Below, in pieces: positions 42,743-51,503 of a stretch of 64,000 nt of DNA. The first letter of the stretch is position 1; each line of letters starts with the position of its first letter. The notes under the pieces were generated by a model, which did not search any database, was not told where the DNA came from, and was given only the letters and a program-made list of their open reading frames with translations. The translations under genes were made by a program, and so were the position numbers. Source of the stretch: Pusillimonas sp. DMV24BSW_D (GTDB lineage: Bacteria; Pseudomonadota; Gammaproteobacteria; Burkholderiales; Burkholderiaceae_B); the NCBI RefSeq assembly GCF_011388195.1, contig NZ_CP049990.1:1426001-1490000 (forward strand). Reading direction: 5' to 3'.

Positions 42743-44504
42743 GGGGATTCAGGCTTACGTTGATGCTGTCACGTGCGGGGAAATTGATGATCCTGTAACC
42801 CTGTTTGCCGCGAAAACACTGCGTGGTGATTATGTTGCAGGACTCCATGTGCGTGATGCATGTGCCCGTCATCTGCGTGACCTGGAGCATGGGGCAGATC
42901 GAGGTTTAGTTTGGGACCTCCAGGCGGTTCACCGTGCGATTGGGTACTTTCGTGAAGTGCTTTGTTTGAACGGTGGGGAATACGAAGGCGAGCCGTTCAA
43001 CCCGAATCCATGGCAGTGCTTCGTTATCGGCTCGTTGCACGGATGGCGTGCGAGGGATGGTTACCGACGCTTTCGTGTGGCCTACGTAGAAACGGCCAAG
43101 GGGTCGGGCAAGTCTCCCCTTGCAGCGGGCATGGGCTTGTATGGTCTGACCGCTGATGGTGAGGCCCGGGCGGAAGTGTACGCGGCCGCGACGAAAAAAG
43201 ATCAGGCAATGATTCTTTTTCGCGACGCGGTGGCGATGGTCGATCAGTCGCCATTGTTGAATGACCGTATTGAGAAGTCCGGGCGTGGCGAGAAAGTTTG
43301 GAACCTGGCATATCCCGCCGCCGGTAGTTTCTTTCGGCCCATTAGTGCTGATGATGGTCAGTCGGGGCCTCGGCCCCATACGGCGTTGCTCGATGAGATT
43401 CATGAGCACAAAAGCCGCACAGTGGTTGAGATGATGCGGGCCGGCACAAAAAACCGGCGCCAAGCGCTGATTTTCATGATTACCAATAGCGGCGTGAACA
43501 AAACAAGCGTTTGTTGGGAGTACCACGAATATGGTTGCAGGGTGTCGGCGGGACTGGTCGAGGATGACAGTTTCTTTGCTTTCATCTGCGGCATCGATGA
43601 GGGCGACGATCCTTTTAAAGATGAGTCGTGCTGGCCCAAGGCAAATCCTTCGCTTCAGTTCGGTCGCGAGGGAGAAGAAAACGGCGGGGTTCCGGGCTAC
43701 AAATATCTGAGGGAACAGGTCACTGAAGCTAAGGGCATGCCCGGTAAAGAGTCAACGGTGCGCCGCCTGAACTTTTGCCAGTGGGTCGAAGCGGCATCGC
43801 CATGGATTGGCGCCGATGTTTGGCTGGGTTGTAAAGATGATCCAGTCGACGATGCGTTGCTTGAAGACCGTCGGGCTTGGGGCGGGTTGGATTTGTCCAG
43901 CACGCAGGATTTAACCGCCTTCACGCTGATTTTTGAGCCGGTTGAGCATGACCCTTTTTGGAGAACCCGGGCGTGGTTCTGGCTGCCGGGTGACGGGTTG
44001 CACGAAAAGGCCGAGCGAGATCGGGTGCCTTACTTAGCGTGGCGGGATGCGGGACATTTAATCGCCTTGCCTGGCCGCGCTATCAACAAGTTGGCTGTAC
44101 TTCACCAGCTTCATCAAATTGCTGGCTTGTATGACATTCAAGGAATTGCTTACGACCGGTGGCGAATTGAAGACTTGAACTCTTTGATGGGTAACGAGGG
44201 GGTAAGCCTGCCAAATTTGGAGCCCTTTGGCCAAGGTTTCAAAGATATGGGTCCTGCCATTGATGAACTGGAGCGTCGGCTACTTGACCGTGAGCTTAAA
44301 CACGAGGGCAATCCGGTATTAACTTGGTGCGCTGCAAATGCCATTACCAACTCGGACCCGGCAGGGAACCGCAAAATTGCCAAAGACAAGGCAACTGGAC
44401 GGGTTGACGGAATTGTGGCTCTAACCATGGCCACGGGTTTGGCCAGCCGGGAACCGGCGAAAGAAGAGTCTGTGTATGAGCAACGCGGCGTTCTATTATT
44501 TTGA
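42708..44504 (+). CDS. terL: Terminase large subunit
   Basis: 598 residues from the ATG at 42708 (AGGTGAG site; a GTG five codons upstream is less likely). ATPase part: RRFRVAYVETAKGSGKSPLAAGMGLYGL (Walker A) and HTALLDEIHEHKS (Walker B). Nuclease part: WGGLDLSSTQDLTAF (acidic residue) and later IAYDRWRIEDL. Packages DNA into proheads together with TerS. Confidence 0.93.
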   Translation: MSKQIPQPSIFEGIQAYVDAVTCGEIDDPVTLFAAKTLRGDYVAGLHVRDACARHLRDLEHGADRGLVWDLQAVHRAIGYFREVLCLNGGEYEGEPFNPNPWQCFVIGSLHGWRARDGYRRFRVAYVETAKGSGKSPLAAGMGLYGLTADGEARAEVYAAATKKDQAMILFRDAVAMVDQSPLLNDRIEKSGRGEKVWNLAYPAAGSFFRPISADDGQSGPRPHTALLDEIHEHKSRTVVEMMRAGTKNRRQALIFMITNSGVNKTSVCWEYHEYGCRVSAGLVEDDSFFAFICGIDEGDDPFKDESCWPKANPSLQFGREGEENGGVPGYKYLREQVTEAKGMPGKESTVRRLNFCQWVEAASPWIGADVWLGCKDDPVDDALLEDRRAWGGLDLSSTQDLTAFTLIFEPVEHDPFWRTRAWFWLPGDGLHEKAERDRVPYLAWRDAGHLIALPGRAINKLAVLHQLHQIAGLYDIQGIAYDRWRIEDLNSLMGNEGVSLPNLEPFGQGFKDMGPAIDELERRLLDRELKHEGNPVLTWCAANAITNSDPAGNRKIAKDKATGRVDGIVALTMATGLASREPAKEESVYEQRGVLLF

Positions 44505-44513
44505 CAAGGGTAC

Positions 44514-45746
44514 ATGATGGGGATATTTAGCCGGCTTCTCGGCAGGCGTCCACACGCCCAGGCCGGCGGGGCTAGTCTTAGCGACATTATTCGCGGAGGC
44601 AATACGAGCTCTGGGGCGATAGTGACTGAAGCGTCTGCGATGCGCGTGGCTGCGGCGTGGCGGTGCGTCAATATTATTGGTGGCGCGGTAGCGACACTCC
44701 CGCTTGACTTAATTGCGCGTGAAAGCGAGAACGTCCGTCGTCCGGCTGTCGGCCATCCACTGCGTCCGGTATTAACGGTCAAGCCCAATCCTTGGCAAAC
44801 GCCTTCCGAGTTTCGTCGGATGATGCAGGCGCATTTGCTGCTTCGCGGTAACGCATACGCGCGGAAGGTAATGGTGGGGCGCAATGTTGTTGCTTTGATT
44901 CCATTGCATCCAGACCGCGTGCAGGCCGAGCAGCTCAACTCACTTGCTATGCAATACAAGGTGAGCGGCGCCAACGGGTCGACCACGATCCTGGCCCAAA
45001 AGGATGTTCTGCACCTTCGCGGGATGTCTCTTGATGGCGTTACCGGTATGTCGGTGTTGTCGAACATGCGCGAGTCGTTGGGTCTTGCGTTGCAGACTGA
45101 ACAGGCGGGTGCGCGGCTCTTTAAGAACGGCCTGTTAGCGGGTGGGGTAATCGAGCATCCGGGCAAGTTATCGGCGGAAGCGGCGAAAAACCTGAAGGAA
45201 TCTCTCGATGAAAAAAACGCCGGCGCGGAGAATGCGGGCAAATGGATTCTCGCCGAAGAGAACATGAAGTTAAACCCTGTCTCGCTTTCGGCAGAAGATG
45301 CGCAGTGGTTAGGAACACGAGACTTTCAGCGCTACGACATTGCAATGTTTTTCGGCGTGCCGCCTCACATGATTGGGGCGACCGAGAAAACGACGAGCTG
45401 GGGTTCGGGCATCGAGTCGCAGGGTATTGGGTTTGTTACTTACACCCTGAATGATTGGATAAAGATATGGGAAGAGTCGATCAAACGCGATCTTCTACCC
45501 GAGGCCGAGTGGGAAACCATAGATGCCAGATTCAATGTTAACGGCCTGCTTCGTGGTGATGCGAAAGGCCGTTGGGAAAGTTATGTGAAGGCTTTGCAGT
45601 GGGGCGTGTACTCGCCCAATGAGGTGCGAGCCATGGAAGATCAGAACCCGCGCGAGGGCGGTGATGTGTACTACGACCCGCCGAATACTGCGGGTAATAA
45701 TCAAGAGGAGCCGAGCAATGAGCCTGCGCCAGTTACCGAAAATTAA
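44514..45746 (+). CDS. Portal protein, HK97 family
   Basis: 410 residues. SAMRVAAAWRCVNIIGGAVATLPLDLI, NPWQTPSEFRRMMQAHLLLRGNAYA and FFGVPPHMIGATEKTTSWGSGIE are typical of HK97 gp3-like portals, the ring through which DNA passes. It begins nine bases after the terminase stop; ATG ATG makes the exact start uncertain by one codon. Confidence 0.92.
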   Translation: MMGIFSRLLGRRPHAQAGGASLSDIIRGGNTSSGAIVTEASAMRVAAAWRCVNIIGGAVATLPLDLIARESENVRRPAVGHPLRPVLTVKPNPWQTPSEFRRMMQAHLLLRGNAYARKVMVGRNVVALIPLHPDRVQAEQLNSLAMQYKVSGANGSTTILAQKDVLHLRGMSLDGVTGMSVLSNMRESLGLALQTEQAGARLFKNGLLAGGVIEHPGKLSAEAAKNLKESLDEKNAGAENAGKWILAEENMKLNPVSLSAEDAQWLGTRDFQRYDIAMFFGVPPHMIGATEKTTSWGSGIESQGIGFVTYTLNDWIKIWEESIKRDLLPEAEWETIDARFNVNGLLRGDAKGRWESYVKALQWGVYSPNEVRAMEDQNPREGGDVYYDPPNTAGNNQEEPSNEPAPVTEN

Positions 45747-46548
45747 TGCGCTTTCTATCGATGGAGTTAAGTGGGATGCACCCAGCGATGCAGTGGGGCG
45801 GTGGGATGCGGCTGTCAAAGGCGCGGCGGACGCCGACACGATCACCATATACGACATGGTCGGTTCTGACGGTTGGTCTGACGGCGTGACGGCAAAACGA
45901 GTTGGGGCTGCCCTTCGAGCAATCGGTTCTCGCGACGTGACGGTGCTGATCAATTCCCCAGGCGGTGATTTTTTCGAAGGGTTGGCAATTTACAACCTCT
46001 TACGTGAGCATCCGCACAAAATCACGGTCAAGGTCGTTGGGTTGGCGGCGTCGGCGGCATCGATTATTGCCATGGCAGGCGATGAGATTCAAGTCGCCAA
46101 ATCGGGATTCATCATGATTCACAATGCCTGGTCGCTGGTGATTGGGAACCGGCACGATTTGCGCTCCGCTGCCGACGTCATGGATCAGTTTGATGCGAGC
46201 ATGGCCGACCTTTACTCTATTGCCGCCGGCATCGATGTGAAAGAGGCTGCGCAACTTATGGACGCAGAAACCTGGATGAATGGTCAGGCCGCCGTCGACG
46301 CCGGGTTCGCAACAGGTTTATTGCCTGCCGACGAGATTATCGAAGAGCAGGACCAGAAAAACTCAGCCCTTGCCGCCAAGCGGCGGGTAGATAGTCTTTT
46401 AGCAAAGCAGGGCATGCCGCGTTCCGAGCGGCGTGCTTTGCTTGAACAAATTAAGGGTACGCATGACGCTGCCCCAGGTGCTACGCACGACGCTGGTACC
46501 GATCTAGTGCCCGATCTTTTGCGGGCGATAGCAGCACTGAGGCAGTAA
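45718..46548 (+). CDS. ClpP-like prohead protease
   Basis: 276 residues from the ATG at 45718, with a GAGGAG-type site; it overlaps the end of the portal gene. S14/ClpP fold: INSPGGDFFEGLAIYNLL, nucleophile region VGLAASAASIIAMAGDEI, histidine in IMIHNAWS. Cleaves the scaffold part of the capsid protein during head maturation. Confidence 0.9.
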   Translation: MSLRQLPKINALSIDGVKWDAPSDAVGRWDAAVKGAADADTITIYDMVGSDGWSDGVTAKRVGAALRAIGSRDVTVLINSPGGDFFEGLAIYNLLREHPHKITVKVVGLAASAASIIAMAGDEIQVAKSGFIMIHNAWSLVIGNRHDLRSAADVMDQFDASMADLYSIAAGIDVKEAAQLMDAETWMNGQAAVDAGFATGLLPADEIIEEQDQKNSALAAKRRVDSLLAKQGMPRSERRALLEQIKGTHDAAPGATHDAGTDLVPDLLRAIAALRQ

Positions 46549-46566
46549 CCCTAAACCCTACCCATG

Positions 46567-46589
46567 GCCCGCATTTGTGCGGGCTTTTT
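46567..46589 (+). terminator. Terminator-like hairpin between protease and capsid genes
   Basis: GCCCGC (46567-46572) with GCGGGC (46579-46584), then TTTTT. One of several such elements inside the late operon. Confidence 0.55.
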
Positions 46590-46606
46590 CATTTGTGGAG
46601 TAAACA

Positions 46607-47875
46607 ATGAAACCCAATCATCTTATTCGCGGTATCCAGTCGGTGCACGCCGACGCATCCAATCCTAAGGAAGTGCTGGCCGAACTACAACGCGCCTGGC
46701 ATGAATTTAAGGTCTCCAATGACGCGCAGCTTGCTGAGGTTAAGAAAGGCGTCCATGACGCCCTGTCCGCTGCCAAGCTGGAGAATATCAATGCGGCCAT
46801 GAACGAGATGCAAGCCACTATTGCAGAACTCGCCGTCAAGGCAGCGGGCTTTGAAATGGGTGGCACAAAGCAGGCAGACAAAGATGTCGTCGCTCATGCG
46901 AGCGCATTTAACCAGTGGTTTCGCAAAGGTACCGAGGCAGGTTTGCGTGATCTGGAAGTGGCGGCTCGCCTCACAACGCAATCTGACCCGGACGGCGGTT
47001 TTGTTGTGCCTTCGGAAATGGAAAACACCATTGACCGCGTATTAGGCACCCTCTCGGCGATGCGTGGCCTGGCAACGGTTCGCCCCATCGGCGCAGCTTC
47101 TTATAAGAAGTTAGTCAGTCTTGGCGGCGCCACTTCCGGCTGGGTCGGTGAGAGCTCAGCTCGCTCCGAAACAGGCACGCCTAACTTGTCAGGGCTGGAG
47201 TTCCCAGTAATGGAGCTATACGCGCAGCCTGGGGCTACTCAAACCATGCTGGACGACGGTTCGATGAATATCGAGCAGTGGTTAGGTGATGAGGTGTCGA
47301 TTGAGTTTGCCGAGCAGGAAGGGGATGCGTTCATTAACGGAAATGGCGTCGCCAAACCTCGTGGTCTGTTGTCTTATCCTGTGGTTGCCAATGCAAATTA
47401 CACCTGGGGCAAGGTTGGCTTTGTTAAAAGCGGCAAGTCGGGTGGTTTTGCGGATCCTACTACTTCGGTCAGCCCAGCAGATGCATTGATTGATCTGTAC
47501 TACGCGCTTAAGTCCGGCTATCGCACTGCTGCCTCGTGGCTGATGTCGGATGTCACGATGAACAAAGTGCGCAAGTTTAAGGATGCTGAAGGATCGTACA
47601 TTTGGGCGCCGCCCACTGGCGCTGGTGAAGTTGCCACCATCCTTGGGAAACCTGTGCAAACCGACGACGGCATGCCCTCTGCGACCACGAACGGTAATTT
47701 GGCGGTTGCCTTTGGTGACTTCAAGCGGGCGTACTTAATCATCGATCGGATTGGTATTCGCGTGTTGCGCGACCCATACACCAGTAAGCCTAATGTTCTG
47801 TTTTACACGACCAAGCGGGTGGGTGGCGGCATACAGAATTTCGAGGCCGTCAAGTTTCTGCAGATCAACAGCTAA
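46607..47875 (+). CDS. Major capsid protein, HK97 fold
   Basis: 422 residues. The first 110 or so form a coiled-coil delta/scaffold domain (ELQRAWHEFKVSNDAQLAEVKKGVHDAL); the rest is the HK97 fold (TTQSDPDGGFVVPSEMENTIDRVL, GWVGESSARSETGTPNLSGLEF, FAEQEGDAFINGNGVAKPRGLL). The scaffold is probably removed by the upstream protease. Confidence 0.93.
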   Translation: MKPNHLIRGIQSVHADASNPKEVLAELQRAWHEFKVSNDAQLAEVKKGVHDALSAAKLENINAAMNEMQATIAELAVKAAGFEMGGTKQADKDVVAHASAFNQWFRKGTEAGLRDLEVAARLTTQSDPDGGFVVPSEMENTIDRVLGTLSAMRGLATVRPIGAASYKKLVSLGGATSGWVGESSARSETGTPNLSGLEFPVMELYAQPGATQTMLDDGSMNIEQWLGDEVSIEFAEQEGDAFINGNGVAKPRGLLSYPVVANANYTWGKVGFVKSGKSGGFADPTTSVSPADALIDLYYALKSGYRTAASWLMSDVTMNKVRKFKDAEGSYIWAPPTGAGEVATILGKPVQTDDGMPSATTNGNLAVAFGDFKRAYLIIDRIGIRVLRDPYTSKPNVLFYTTKRVGGGIQNFEAVKFLQINS

Positions 47876-47940
47876 TAGGGTATCGGCCCCAGCGCCGATC
47901 CTCTAAGGCCACTTCTTTAATAGCGTTTAAGGAAATCATT

Positions 47941-48330
47941 ATGAAAGACTTGAAAAACAATATCGCGGTGGTGTCCGCGTTAGCCGCGGCCGTGCACACA
48001 GCGACCAAAGCCGACGCAGCCATTGTTGATTTGCAGGGCGCCAATTCGGCAACGGTTGTTATCAACACAGGTGCCATTGCCGGCGCGGGTGACTTTACTG
48101 TCAGTTTGGTGCATGGCGATGAGTCAGATTTGTCTGATTCGGCAGCCGTCACCGCTGGTGATTTGCTGGGCGAGTTCCCGGCGAGTTTGGCGGCCGACAG
48201 CGCCTATAGCGTTGGCTACCGCGGTGTGAAGCGTTATCTGCGTGTAGTTATTACCCAAAACAGTGGGACTTCCATCGCCGCAGCAGCTGTGATCGTTAAG
48301 GGTCATTTGAACCTGGCTCCTGCGGTTTAA
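47941..48330 (+). CDS. Head-associated small protein (possible decoration protein)
   Basis: 129 residues, alanine- and valine-rich, predicted beta. NNIAVVSALAAAVHTATKADAAIVDLQGANSATVVINTGAI is an arrangement seen after capsid genes in related phages. A decoration role is only suggested by position. Confidence 0.55.
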   Translation: MKDLKNNIAVVSALAAAVHTATKADAAIVDLQGANSATVVINTGAIAGAGDFTVSLVHGDESDLSDSAAVTAGDLLGEFPASLAADSAYSVGYRGVKRYLRVVITQNSGTSIAAAAVIVKGHLNLAPAV

Positions 48331-48375
48331 CGTAATAAGGGCGTCCTTTGTGGCGCCCATTCACTGGATAGCCGC

Positions 48376-48960
48376 ATGTCGCTAAAAGTAATTACGCCGC
48401 CCGCTGCAGAGCCGGTCTCCTTGCAAGAAGCGAAGTTGCACTTGCGGATAATTGCTGCATTGTCGGATACAGCTACGCATCCGGAAGATGCGATGATTGA
48501 GTCACTGATCGTCGCGGCTCGCCAAGGTGCGGAGCATCTGACTGGGCGAGCATTGATGCCGCAAACGTTCGAGCTTGGGTTGGACGGCTTTGTCGATAAG
48601 ATCAAGCTTCCGATGCCTCCTTTGGTTTCGATTACGAGCCTGACATATGTGGATGTCGCAGGCAACGTCCAGGTTCTGGACTCTGCTGATTATGAAGTGG
48701 ACACTTATAGTGAGCCAGCGAAGATCGTCAGACCGTATGGGACTTTCTGGCCCGCTACAAAATGCCAGCCCAATGCAGTAATGATTCGCTATGAAGCGGG
48801 TTACGCAAATGCGACTGATGTGCCAAGCCAGATCAAAAGTTGGATGCTGCTACGTATTGGTTCTTTATACTCGAATCGCGAAGACGTGAACGTTGGCAAC
48901 ATTGTTACCGATTTCAAGTTTGCCGATCGTCTGCTTGACGCCTACAGGACCTATTTATGA
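48376..48960 (+). CDS. Head-tail connector, phiE125 gp8 family
   Basis: 194 residues. SLKVITPPAAEPVSLQEAKLHLRI, then the SLIVAARQGAEHLTGRALMPQTFEL stretch and LDAYRTY at the end are family-typical. Forms the adaptor ring under the portal. Confidence 0.82.
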   Translation: MSLKVITPPAAEPVSLQEAKLHLRIIAALSDTATHPEDAMIESLIVAARQGAEHLTGRALMPQTFELGLDGFVDKIKLPMPPLVSITSLTYVDVAGNVQVLDSADYEVDTYSEPAKIVRPYGTFWPATKCQPNAVMIRYEAGYANATDVPSQIKSWMLLRIGSLYSNREDVNVGNIVTDFKFADRLLDAYRTYL

Positions 48961-49283
48961 GAGCGGGAATACTTGACCGGCTGATCAAGGTTCAGCGTCA
49001 GAGTGCGACGGAAGACGATTGGGGTGTGCCGGTATCAGGCTGGGTTGAGGTTGCCACTGTTTGGGCGAGCGTTAAACATGCTTCAGGCCTTGAAACGGTT
49101 AAAAGTGGCGTTAATGTATCGGTTGTAAAAGCTTCAATTCGTATTCGACGTAGAACCGATGTGACCGCAGGGATGCGAGTGTTGTGCGAAGGCAAGGTTT
49201 ATGACATACGCGCCGTGCTTGAAGATGTGAGTGATCGGGTGTACACAGACCTGGTTTGTGAATTAGGGGCAAACAATGGCTAA
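48957..49283 (+). CDS. Phage head closure protein
   Basis: 108 residues. AGILDRLIKVQRQSATEDDWGVPVSGWVEVATVWASVK and IRRRTDVTAGMRVLCEGKVYDIRAV match the SPP1 gp16/HK97-type head closure family. Overlaps the genes on both sides by 4-8 bases. Confidence 0.85.
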   Translation: MRAGILDRLIKVQRQSATEDDWGVPVSGWVEVATVWASVKHASGLETVKSGVNVSVVKASIRIRRRTDVTAGMRVLCEGKVYDIRAVLEDVSDRVYTDLVCELGANNG

Positions 49284-49722
49284 GCAAGCGGTTCGCGTTG
49301 AAGGATTGCGAGAACTAGGCATGGCCTTGAAAGAATTGGACAGTGGGGTACAGAAACGTATTGCGCGGTCTGCTACCGCAGCTGGGGCCCGAGTCATTGC
49401 CAAAGAAGCCAAGCAGCGTGTGCCGGTTGATTCTGGCAAGGTAAAGAAGAACATTCGCACCGCTAACCTAAAGCCAAAACAACCAGGCACTCAGGAAACC
49501 GCAGTGGGGGTGAGGGTCAAAGGCAAAACTGCCGACTCGGCCTTTTACTGGCGATTTCTTGAGTTTGGCACTGCCAAGATGGAAGCCAAACCCTTTCTAA
49601 GGCCGGCTTTTGAGGCGAAGAAGATGGAAGCCGCCGACAAGATTAAAGAGCAGCTGGGCAAACGCCTGGAAGCCGAAGCCAAGAAGATCGGCCAGACCAT
49701 AGGCAAGGTGAACCGAAAATGA
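49276..49722 (+). CDS. HK97-gp10 family tail protein
   Basis: 148 residues: VEGLRELGMALKELDSGVQKRIARSATAAGARVIAKEAKQRVPVDSGKVKKNI is the gp10 signature, and SAFYWRFLEFGTAKMEAKPFLRPAFE completes it. Tail-completion role at the head-tail joint. Confidence 0.88.
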   Translation: MAKQAVRVEGLRELGMALKELDSGVQKRIARSATAAGARVIAKEAKQRVPVDSGKVKKNIRTANLKPKQPGTQETAVGVRVKGKTADSAFYWRFLEFGTAKMEAKPFLRPAFEAKKMEAADKIKEQLGKRLEAEAKKIGQTIGKVNRK

Positions 49723-50084
49723 GCCTAGAAACTGATTTACGTACTGCGCTCTTGCCGTTGGTCAACGCTGGTGTTCATTTTGGCGTTGTGCCTGTGGATA
49801 AATTGCCCACTGACGCCAACAGAATGACATGGACCGCCATTGTCTTGCCCACGCAAATAGTGACGCCAGAAAATACGATCTGCGGTGCGTCGGACATGGA
49901 AGACTATCGGGTGCAGATTGATGCCTACGCAGGGCATCCCGGCGTGTTGGCAGGCTTACGAGCGCCCATATTCTCAGCGATTGACGCGACTTTTGAGCAC
50001 GCTGAGCGAATCAATGATGTTTATGAGTACGACGCTGACACCAAACTTCACCGACGAATGATTGAGTACAGCATCCGCTTCTAA
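49719..50084 (+). CDS. DUF3168 tail-completion protein
   Basis: 121 residues. SLETDLRTALLPLVNAGVHFGVVP ... YRVQIDAYAG is characteristic of DUF3168 (gpU/gp17-like tail terminator). Overlaps the gp10-type gene by 4 bases. Confidence 0.8.
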   Translation: MSLETDLRTALLPLVNAGVHFGVVPVDKLPTDANRMTWTAIVLPTQIVTPENTICGASDMEDYRVQIDAYAGHPGVLAGLRAPIFSAIDATFEHAERINDVYEYDADTKLHRRMIEYSIRF

Positions 50085-50105
50085 TTACTTTCAACTTTTA
50101 CACTG

Positions 50106-50127
50106 ACCCGCCTTGTGCGGGTTTTTT
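50106..50127 (+). terminator. Terminator-like hairpin before the tail tube gene
   Basis: ACCCGC (50106-50111) with GCGGGT (50117-50122), then a T run. Ends 14 bases before the tail-tube ATG. Confidence 0.55.
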
Positions 50128-50141
50128 ATTGGAGCAATGAA

Positions 50142-50798
50142 ATGGCACAAGGCAAAGTCACCCCGGTTAAAGGGTCGAAACTTTTCGTTCAAACAGGCGT
50201 GTCTGAAACGCCTGAAACTATTGATTCGGTCACCGCGACGAATCCCGGCACAATTGACATTACCGCGACCACTTTGGTTAAGGGCGATATCGTCACCATA
50301 TCGGGTGTTGGTGAGGGTTTCGATGGCGAGTATGCAGTGAGCGACGTAGCAACCGGCACCGTTACACTAGCAGGCGCTGATTGGTCTGACCTTGAGGTGC
50401 CCGGCAGCATCACCGGTGCCGAAGCGGCCAAACATGAGTTTTCAGCCAATTGGTGCGAGGTTAACAGCTTTAACCGCGCCGGTGGCACGATTAACCAGAC
50501 TGACGTCTCAACTTTTTGTTCTGCCCGCCGCGAGTACGACCCCGGCCTGGCGGATTCGGGCACGATTCAGTTTAACTTCAACTACGCCCCTGCAACTACG
50601 GTTCAGGACAAGTTCAAAGAGTACGAAAACAGCGCTGGCAAGTTCTGGATCAAGCATGTATTGCCACGTAACCAGGGCACGATGCTTTATTACGGCGGCA
50701 TTCAAACTGGCGTAGGCGCTGAGGGTTCGACCGGTGGCGTGTATACGTCCAGCGTCACCATCCAGCTTTCCGGTGATTACTACCGCATCGCGGCGTAA
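50142..50798 (+). CDS. Tail tube protein
   Basis: 218 residues from the ATG at 50142 (GGAGCAATGAA site). KVTPVKGSKLFVQTG at the start and FNRAGGTINQTDVSTFCSARREYDPGLADSGTIQFNFNY in the middle are typical of siphophage tube subunits; it holds an insert of about 70 residues rich in threonine and valine that may be a small Ig-like domain. Confidence 0.85.
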   Translation: MAQGKVTPVKGSKLFVQTGVSETPETIDSVTATNPGTIDITATTLVKGDIVTISGVGEGFDGEYAVSDVATGTVTLAGADWSDLEVPGSITGAEAAKHEFSANWCEVNSFNRAGGTINQTDVSTFCSARREYDPGLADSGTIQFNFNYAPATTVQDKFKEYENSAGKFWIKHVLPRNQGTMLYYGGIQTGVGAEGSTGGVYTSSVTIQLSGDYYRIAA

Positions 50799-50807
50799 GG
50801 AGGGCAA

Positions 50808-51104
50808 ATGTCAGCTAAACAATTGAAAGAGGCATTCGCCAATCAGAAACTGAACAGCGCCGTTGTTGAAATTGATGGTGTTGGCAAGGTCCTGATTCGA
50901 GAGTTAACCTTCGGCGACATTGAGCACTTAGACTCTTCCGGAACTCAGGATGGGAACGCGCGAAACCTTGCATTGGCGCTGTACTCGGAAGACGGCAAAG
51001 AACGGATTTTCGATCCAGATAATCAAGACGATGTGGAGATTATTAAAGGTTTATCGAATCGTATGGTTAACAGGATTGCAGGAGCGCTTCAGGTAAAAAA
51101 CTAA
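50808..51104 (+). CDS. Tail assembly chaperone, upstream frame (gpG-like)
   Basis: 98 residues. LKEAFANQKLNSAVVEIDGVGKVLIRELTFGDIEHL and a helical end (IIKGLSNRMVNRIAGALQVKN). Between tail tube and tape measure genes, it matches lambda gpG by position and style. The last sense codons hold a slippery heptamer, giving a longer fusion in part of translations. Confidence 0.8.
   Translation: MSAKQLKEAFANQKLNSAVVEIDGVGKVLIRELTFGDIEHLDSSGTQDGNARNLALALYSEDGKERIFDPDNQDDVEIIKGLSNRMVNRIAGALQVKN
51095..51101 (+). promoter_or_regulatory. Programmed -1 frameshift site (A AAA AAC)
   Basis: The heptamer A AAA AAC sits one codon before the gpG-like stop TAA (51102-51104). Slipping back one base moves the ribosome into the frame of 51122-51370, which is open through this point (LTPRREFMIELS...). 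Confidence 0.8.
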
Positions 51105-51121
51105 CGCCCCGGCGCGAGTTC

Positions 51122-51370
51122 ATGATCGAGCTGAGTCTCGCGTTGGGGAAAACCCTCGAAGAGCTGCGGCAAATGCCTGAATCGGATTTCAGGCTGTATG
51201 AGCAGTATTACCGCAAACAGCCATTTGGTAACTGGCGTTCCGATTACAACGCCGCGCGAGTTGCACAGGCGATGGCCGGCGGCAAGCTGGAGGATTTGAT
51301 GCCGTTCTGGTTTGAGAGTACGGGCGATGATCCGCTTGAGGATTTATTTGCAGGCGCGGTTGAGTTATAG
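51122..51370 (+). CDS. Tail assembly chaperone, downstream frame (gpT-like part)
   Basis: 82 residues if counted from the internal ATG at 51122; it is more likely made only as a C-terminal extension of the gpG-like protein by -1 frameshifting. LALGKTLEELRQMPESDFRLYEQYYRKQPFGNWRSDYNAARVAQAM is a well-known signature of the T part in Gammaproteobacterial and Betaproteobacterial phages. No ribosome site is seen before 51122. Confidence 0.8.
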   Translation: MIELSLALGKTLEELRQMPESDFRLYEQYYRKQPFGNWRSDYNAARVAQAMAGGKLEDLMPFWFESTGDDPLEDLFAGAVEL

Positions 51371-51423
51371 CCTTTGTAGTTATCGACAGGGGTTTAGCCG
51401 TCCAGTGTCGAAGAACACAATAA

Positions 51424-51439
51424 CTGTTTTTGTATACAG
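51424..51439. promoter_or_regulatory. LexA-type box upstream of the NA37/RelA-SpoT cargo
   Basis: CTGTTTTTGTATACAG: CTGT and ACAG eight bases apart, within AACTGT...ACAGTAT. It lies 65 bases before the first cargo gene, in the only gap between it and the tail chaperone. Confidence 0.6.
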
Positions 51440-51503
51440 TATTGTGTGTTACGCTACTCCTTGCTATGTTGTTTCAAATTTTACAATTTGAAGGAATGTA
51501 GCG

